Assembly: GCA_024516155.1 (NCBI GenBank)
Contig: JAJJXM010000128.1
Location: forward strand, 1-50,309
Direction of reading: 5' to 3'
Length of the DNA stretch: 50,309 bases
Source of the DNA: Pyronema omphalodes
Lineage: Eukaryota; Ascomycota; Pezizomycetes; Pezizales; Pyronemataceae
Part shown: piece by piece, positions 47,587 to 50,309 of the stretch
How positions within the stretch are numbered: position 1 is the first letter of the stretch
How the letters are laid out: every line of letters begins with the position of its first letter
Translations under genes and position numbers: made by a program
The notes under the pieces: model-generated
The model's database searches: none
Told to the model about the DNA's origin: nothing
What the model saw: the letters and a program-made list of their open reading frames with translations, nothing else

Positions 47587-47921
47587 TGCGGGTGACGGTC
47601 TTGTTAGGTTGCAAGATATCGAGGGCTTTTCGAAATTGTAAGAATGGAAGTATTAGAGGCCCACAGGTGGAGTTGGTGAGGGAGCTCAAGATACGGACGT
47701 GTAGATGAGCTATTTATAGATAGCTCAAGCTGTCATGGCTTGGATCACAACTTCGCAAGTTCGGGGATGTCTCCGGTCGGAGTTATGTTCTTCCAGAGTT
47801 TCGCGATGTCATAGATTGAGTGAGTCAGGCAGAGTATATAGACGATTAATTACTTGTTATAGTATGGGTTGACATATTCTGATGCTGGCGGGGATTGGAT
47901 TTGACGGTGACACATTACGAC
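47587..47921. other. Upstream flank of the acetyltransferase gene
   Basis: About 335 bp of promoter/5' UTR sequence before the transposable element. No gene seen. Confidence 0.5.
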
Positions 47922-47923
47922 TA

Positions 47924-48439
47924 TGGTGGGGGACACCAAGTCCCGACACATCGCAACGACAAATATTGCACAACACCCCAAATCTTTCACACCAACCACA
48001 ACCACTCCGATTTGAAAACGGTTCGATAAGATTGAAAGAGAAGTTAATGGAGAACAACTTATGTCGGGCCAAATTTAATTTAAGTCAAAGGTGAATGGGC
48101 TGAAAGGTTTTAAAAACCCCTGTATTTTGTATGGGCGGAGAAAATATGTAGATGGTGTTTTTGTGCCAAGACATACCGAGTTATGCCAAGACGCAACAAC
48201 GAAATCATGCTTGATTGGCTACATGCAGTGACTAATACATGCTTACTAAGCTAGATCATCACCCATGCCCCTCCGATGCGATGTCCCCGCACTATGGGCA
48301 ACACGGTGTGACAACCTAGAAAAACTCTGAATCACCGAGTGTCACTCGGACGCATTTTAATCCCTGTCGCCCCCCGGTCATGGTGGCCAACGATTGTAGA
48401 TTTCAGTCCACACTTGTCGTGACTTGGTGTCCCCCACCA
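47924..48439. mobile_element. Non-autonomous DNA transposon with TA target duplication, 516 bp
   Basis: The left end TGGTGGGGGACACCAAGTC, then one mismatched base, then CGACA (47924-47948) is mirrored by the reverse complement at 48415-48439. This is a 25-bp terminal inverted repeat with one mismatch. It is flanked on both sides by TA (47922-47923 and 48440-48441), as in Tc1/mariner/pogo-type insertions. The interior has no transposase ORF and contains a small hairpin (CCGAGTGTCACTCGG, about 48337-48351). Confidence 0.85.
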
Positions 48440-48441
48440 TA

Positions 48442-50023
48442 CTGAAGTCTGAAGGTGGCGGGCGGTTGAGGAGGCTTGCAAGGTTCATGCGGACTTGGAA
48501 TCTTGGATAGGATGTTTTAGGGAGCGGCGGTTGGGTCACGTGCGCTCTGCGCTTGGTGGCTAGCAGTTGGCTGCCACAGGAAATGCCGCTTTTGGGTAAT
48601 AATGTCTACCAAAGACAGTTCAGTTCCGTTGAAACCCTGACCCTATACCATACCGGTAAAAGAACCCTTCTGAATTCCTTCACGACAAACACTAAAAATT
48701 GAAGACGGAAAGGAAAACCAATGAAACCATACACACAAAAATAGACCACAGAATGCCCACCTTCCCCCCCCCCCCCCCCCCCCCCAAAAAAATTAGCTAA
48801 TAAAACGAGAATTATATAGGCATCATCCACAAAGATAACAAAAATAACTCCGTAAATGTAGGCAATATAGTAGATATAGTACATTCAAAATTCAAGAAAG
48901 GAAAATTTTCAAGTATAACCGTCAGAACGAGGAGGGTAGGACGAAGGAAGGGGAATGACGGAATTTTTCACCGATGCAAGATATTTCTGAGCTCTGTGTA
49001 TTTGCTGTAGGAACTGTTGTTGAGGTTTACAGAGCTGTTTTTTTATTTTTTATTAGGAAATCCTGTCCTATATCCCCGAGCATCACCAATCTTGTCAGAC
49101 TCCGCCTGCAACTCATATCTCCTTCATCTGACATACTCAACCGTGACAAGCTTCATGCAGGCTCACCAGCCTTTGCTATACCTTTCCCAGATTCCGGCAC
49201 TGTTGAGTATTGGCCGCACCAAATTCACTCTCCACAATCATAAATAAACGCCAGCAAAAATGGATCCAACCTCTCGAACTTATCAAGAACATTTCGAAGG
49301 CAGTGCCTACTATAATAACCTCATTTGTTGACGTCACCAATACTCACGGTGGGTCTGGGACTTACTGAGCTTCTCAGGGCAAATCAGTTGATCGGTATCG
49401 AACCCTGCATCTCAAGTGCTACAAAACCATTACGCATAACATACGACCCAGTGCAACTCCATAGAAAATCGGCAATATCACCAGAAAGTCACCTACGACA
49501 AGCACCGTTATAAATGGAAACAAAGACATAAATGCCCACCACCAAGTTTATCCGGGATGAAAAATATCATTGGGCGCACAATTGCAGCTGGTGGATGTGT
49601 GAAGCTATGTGGAGATACATACGGTAACAAAAGTCAAAGAAATATTTATCGTGTACCGCCATTCTGTAAATGTTAATATATCTGTGCAGTCCATCTGATC
49701 TCTTCATTCATTTCCATATCATCTTCATAGTCTCCAGATGATTTCCCGTGTGGCATTATCCATGTACCGGGTGATACTTGGTGACTAGTGGATTCAGCTA
49801 TGGCATCCAAGCGATAGCTGGGATTGTATGGCGTTTGATCAATAGGCCTAGTGGCGTTTATGAAAAATATCTAAGTAAAAAATGCATTTTCAATGTTGTG
49901 CTGACGTCTCAATACATCAAAAACTCATGGAACATCCTCGAAATGTCCGTCCCAGTCCACCCGCAATACGACCAAGCATACATCCCTTCAGATTGTCCTG
50001 CCTACCAAACCGTATTCCATCCC
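48442..50023. other. Intergenic, 3' flank of the lectin-like gene
   Basis: Contains a 22-bp C run (48764-48785) and several short unrecognised ORFs (48974-49243, 49325-49513). The plus-strand ORF 49778-50224 overlaps the lectin-like coding sequence on the other strand and is a shadow. No further gene. Confidence 0.6.
48764..48785. repeat. Homopolymer C22 (G22 on the minus strand)
   Basis: An uninterrupted run of 22 C followed by seven A. Its length should be treated as approximate, because such runs are hard to sequence. Confidence 0.93.
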
Positions 50024-50309
50024 CTAGTTGGAAGAAGTAGGAATACTAGTCTGCATCAAGCTCCAGTTCTGACCATCGTTGGATCCATACTCAGCGATCT
50101 TTCCACCCTCAGCCTGGTAGTAGGCACGAGTCCAGGTATTGGTACCCGCAACAACGATAGCAGCACATCACTTCCGGTGATGGTGCTGGTAAGATCCTTA
50201 GTTCCGGCCCAGCCCTGTTGGTGAAGGTCGTGACTCTGAGTCTGTTGTCGTCGCTGATAGACATACCCGGAGGCCGGAGTCGTCCCCTTGGCTGTAAACG
50301 GCGGCGCTG
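50024..50309 (-). CDS. Fucose-specific lectin-like protein, C-terminal part at window edge, frame broken
   Basis: The minus strand reads …GWAGTKDLTSTITGSD, then AAIVVAGTNTWTRAYYQ and EGGKIAEYGSNDGQNW, to a TAG at 50024-50026. The W.R.YYQ…GKI.EY…W pattern resembles a blade of fungal fucose-binding lectins (six-bladed propeller). An upstream segment (AAVYSQGDDSGLRV) looks like the preceding blade. The three pieces lie in different frames: one base seems to be missing at 50161-50166, between GSD and AAIVV, and another irregularity lies near 50260. Either sequence errors or a decaying gene would do this. The sugar specificity and function are inferred from a loose family resemblance; the 5' part is outside the window. 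Confidence 0.5.

Noticed and set aside
1..50309. CRISPR arrays, bacterial operons, 5S rRNA or additional tRNAs
   Set aside because: The DNA is clearly fungal nuclear. I saw no regularly spaced direct repeats, no 5S-like sequence and only one cloverleaf.

Overview
The window is nuclear DNA of a filamentous ascomycete (Pezizomycotina). Evidence: short spliceosomal introns (about 48-156 bp) with CTAAC/CTGAC-like branch sites, fungal gene families (Laa2/DUF5102, F-box/RCC1, ascomycete homeodomain regulator, fungal fucose-lectin type), an intronless nuclear tRNA-Cys, and AT-rich intergenic DNA full of microsatellites. The class cannot be fixed from sequence alone; an early-diverging class (Orbiliomycetes or Pezizomycetes) is only a guess.

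Left half (1-24 kb, gene-dense, housekeeping): a 5'-truncated Laa2/aftiphilin-like AP-1 accessory protein (+, 1-1199); RRP5 rRNA-processing scaffold (-, 2882-8409), sharing a 1.3-kb divergent promoter region with an Xdj1/Ydj1-type DnaJ (+, 9751-11368); a Sec2-type Rab exchange-factor protein (+, 12161-13014) convergent with cyanase (-, 13487-14140); a 744-bp inverted-repeat transposable element (14675-15418); POL3, the catalytic subunit of DNA polymerase delta (+, 16760-20108), with an MCB box just upstream; tRNA-Cys(GCA) (21360-21432); uracil phosphoribosyltransferase FUR1 (-, 21690-22563); and a Gfo/Idh/MocA oxidoreductase (-, 23392-24435). No operon logic applies; these are separately transcribed genes for rRNA processing, replication, protein folding, vesicle traffic and small-molecule metabolism.

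Right half (24-50 kb, gene-poor): a homeodomain transcription factor (-, 28233-30083) is preceded by 13.8 kb (30084-43861) in which I recognise no protein gene but many microsatellites and a strong G-quadruplex motif. Then come an F-box/RCC1 (Saf1-like) gene (+, 43862-45682), a maltose-acetyltransferase-like gene with a broken frame (-, 46910-47586), a second inverted-repeat element (47924-48439, TA target duplication), and the 3' end of a fucose-lectin-like gene at the right edge (-).

Main points for a second look: (i) two start codons interrupted or immediately followed by introns (DnaJ A|TG; cyanase ATG-only exon); (ii) two non-autonomous DNA elements, one built from nested copies of a GGCTGAA motif with a near-perfect 32-bp-arm hairpin; (iii) one-base frame breaks in RRP5, the Laa2-like gene and the F-box/RCC1 gene, more likely sequence errors than biology, beside further breaks in two accessory genes that may be decay; (iv) the long gene desert upstream of the homeodomain gene. 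I found no novel defence or biosynthetic system. All exon boundaries were derived by eye from splice signals and family conservation.
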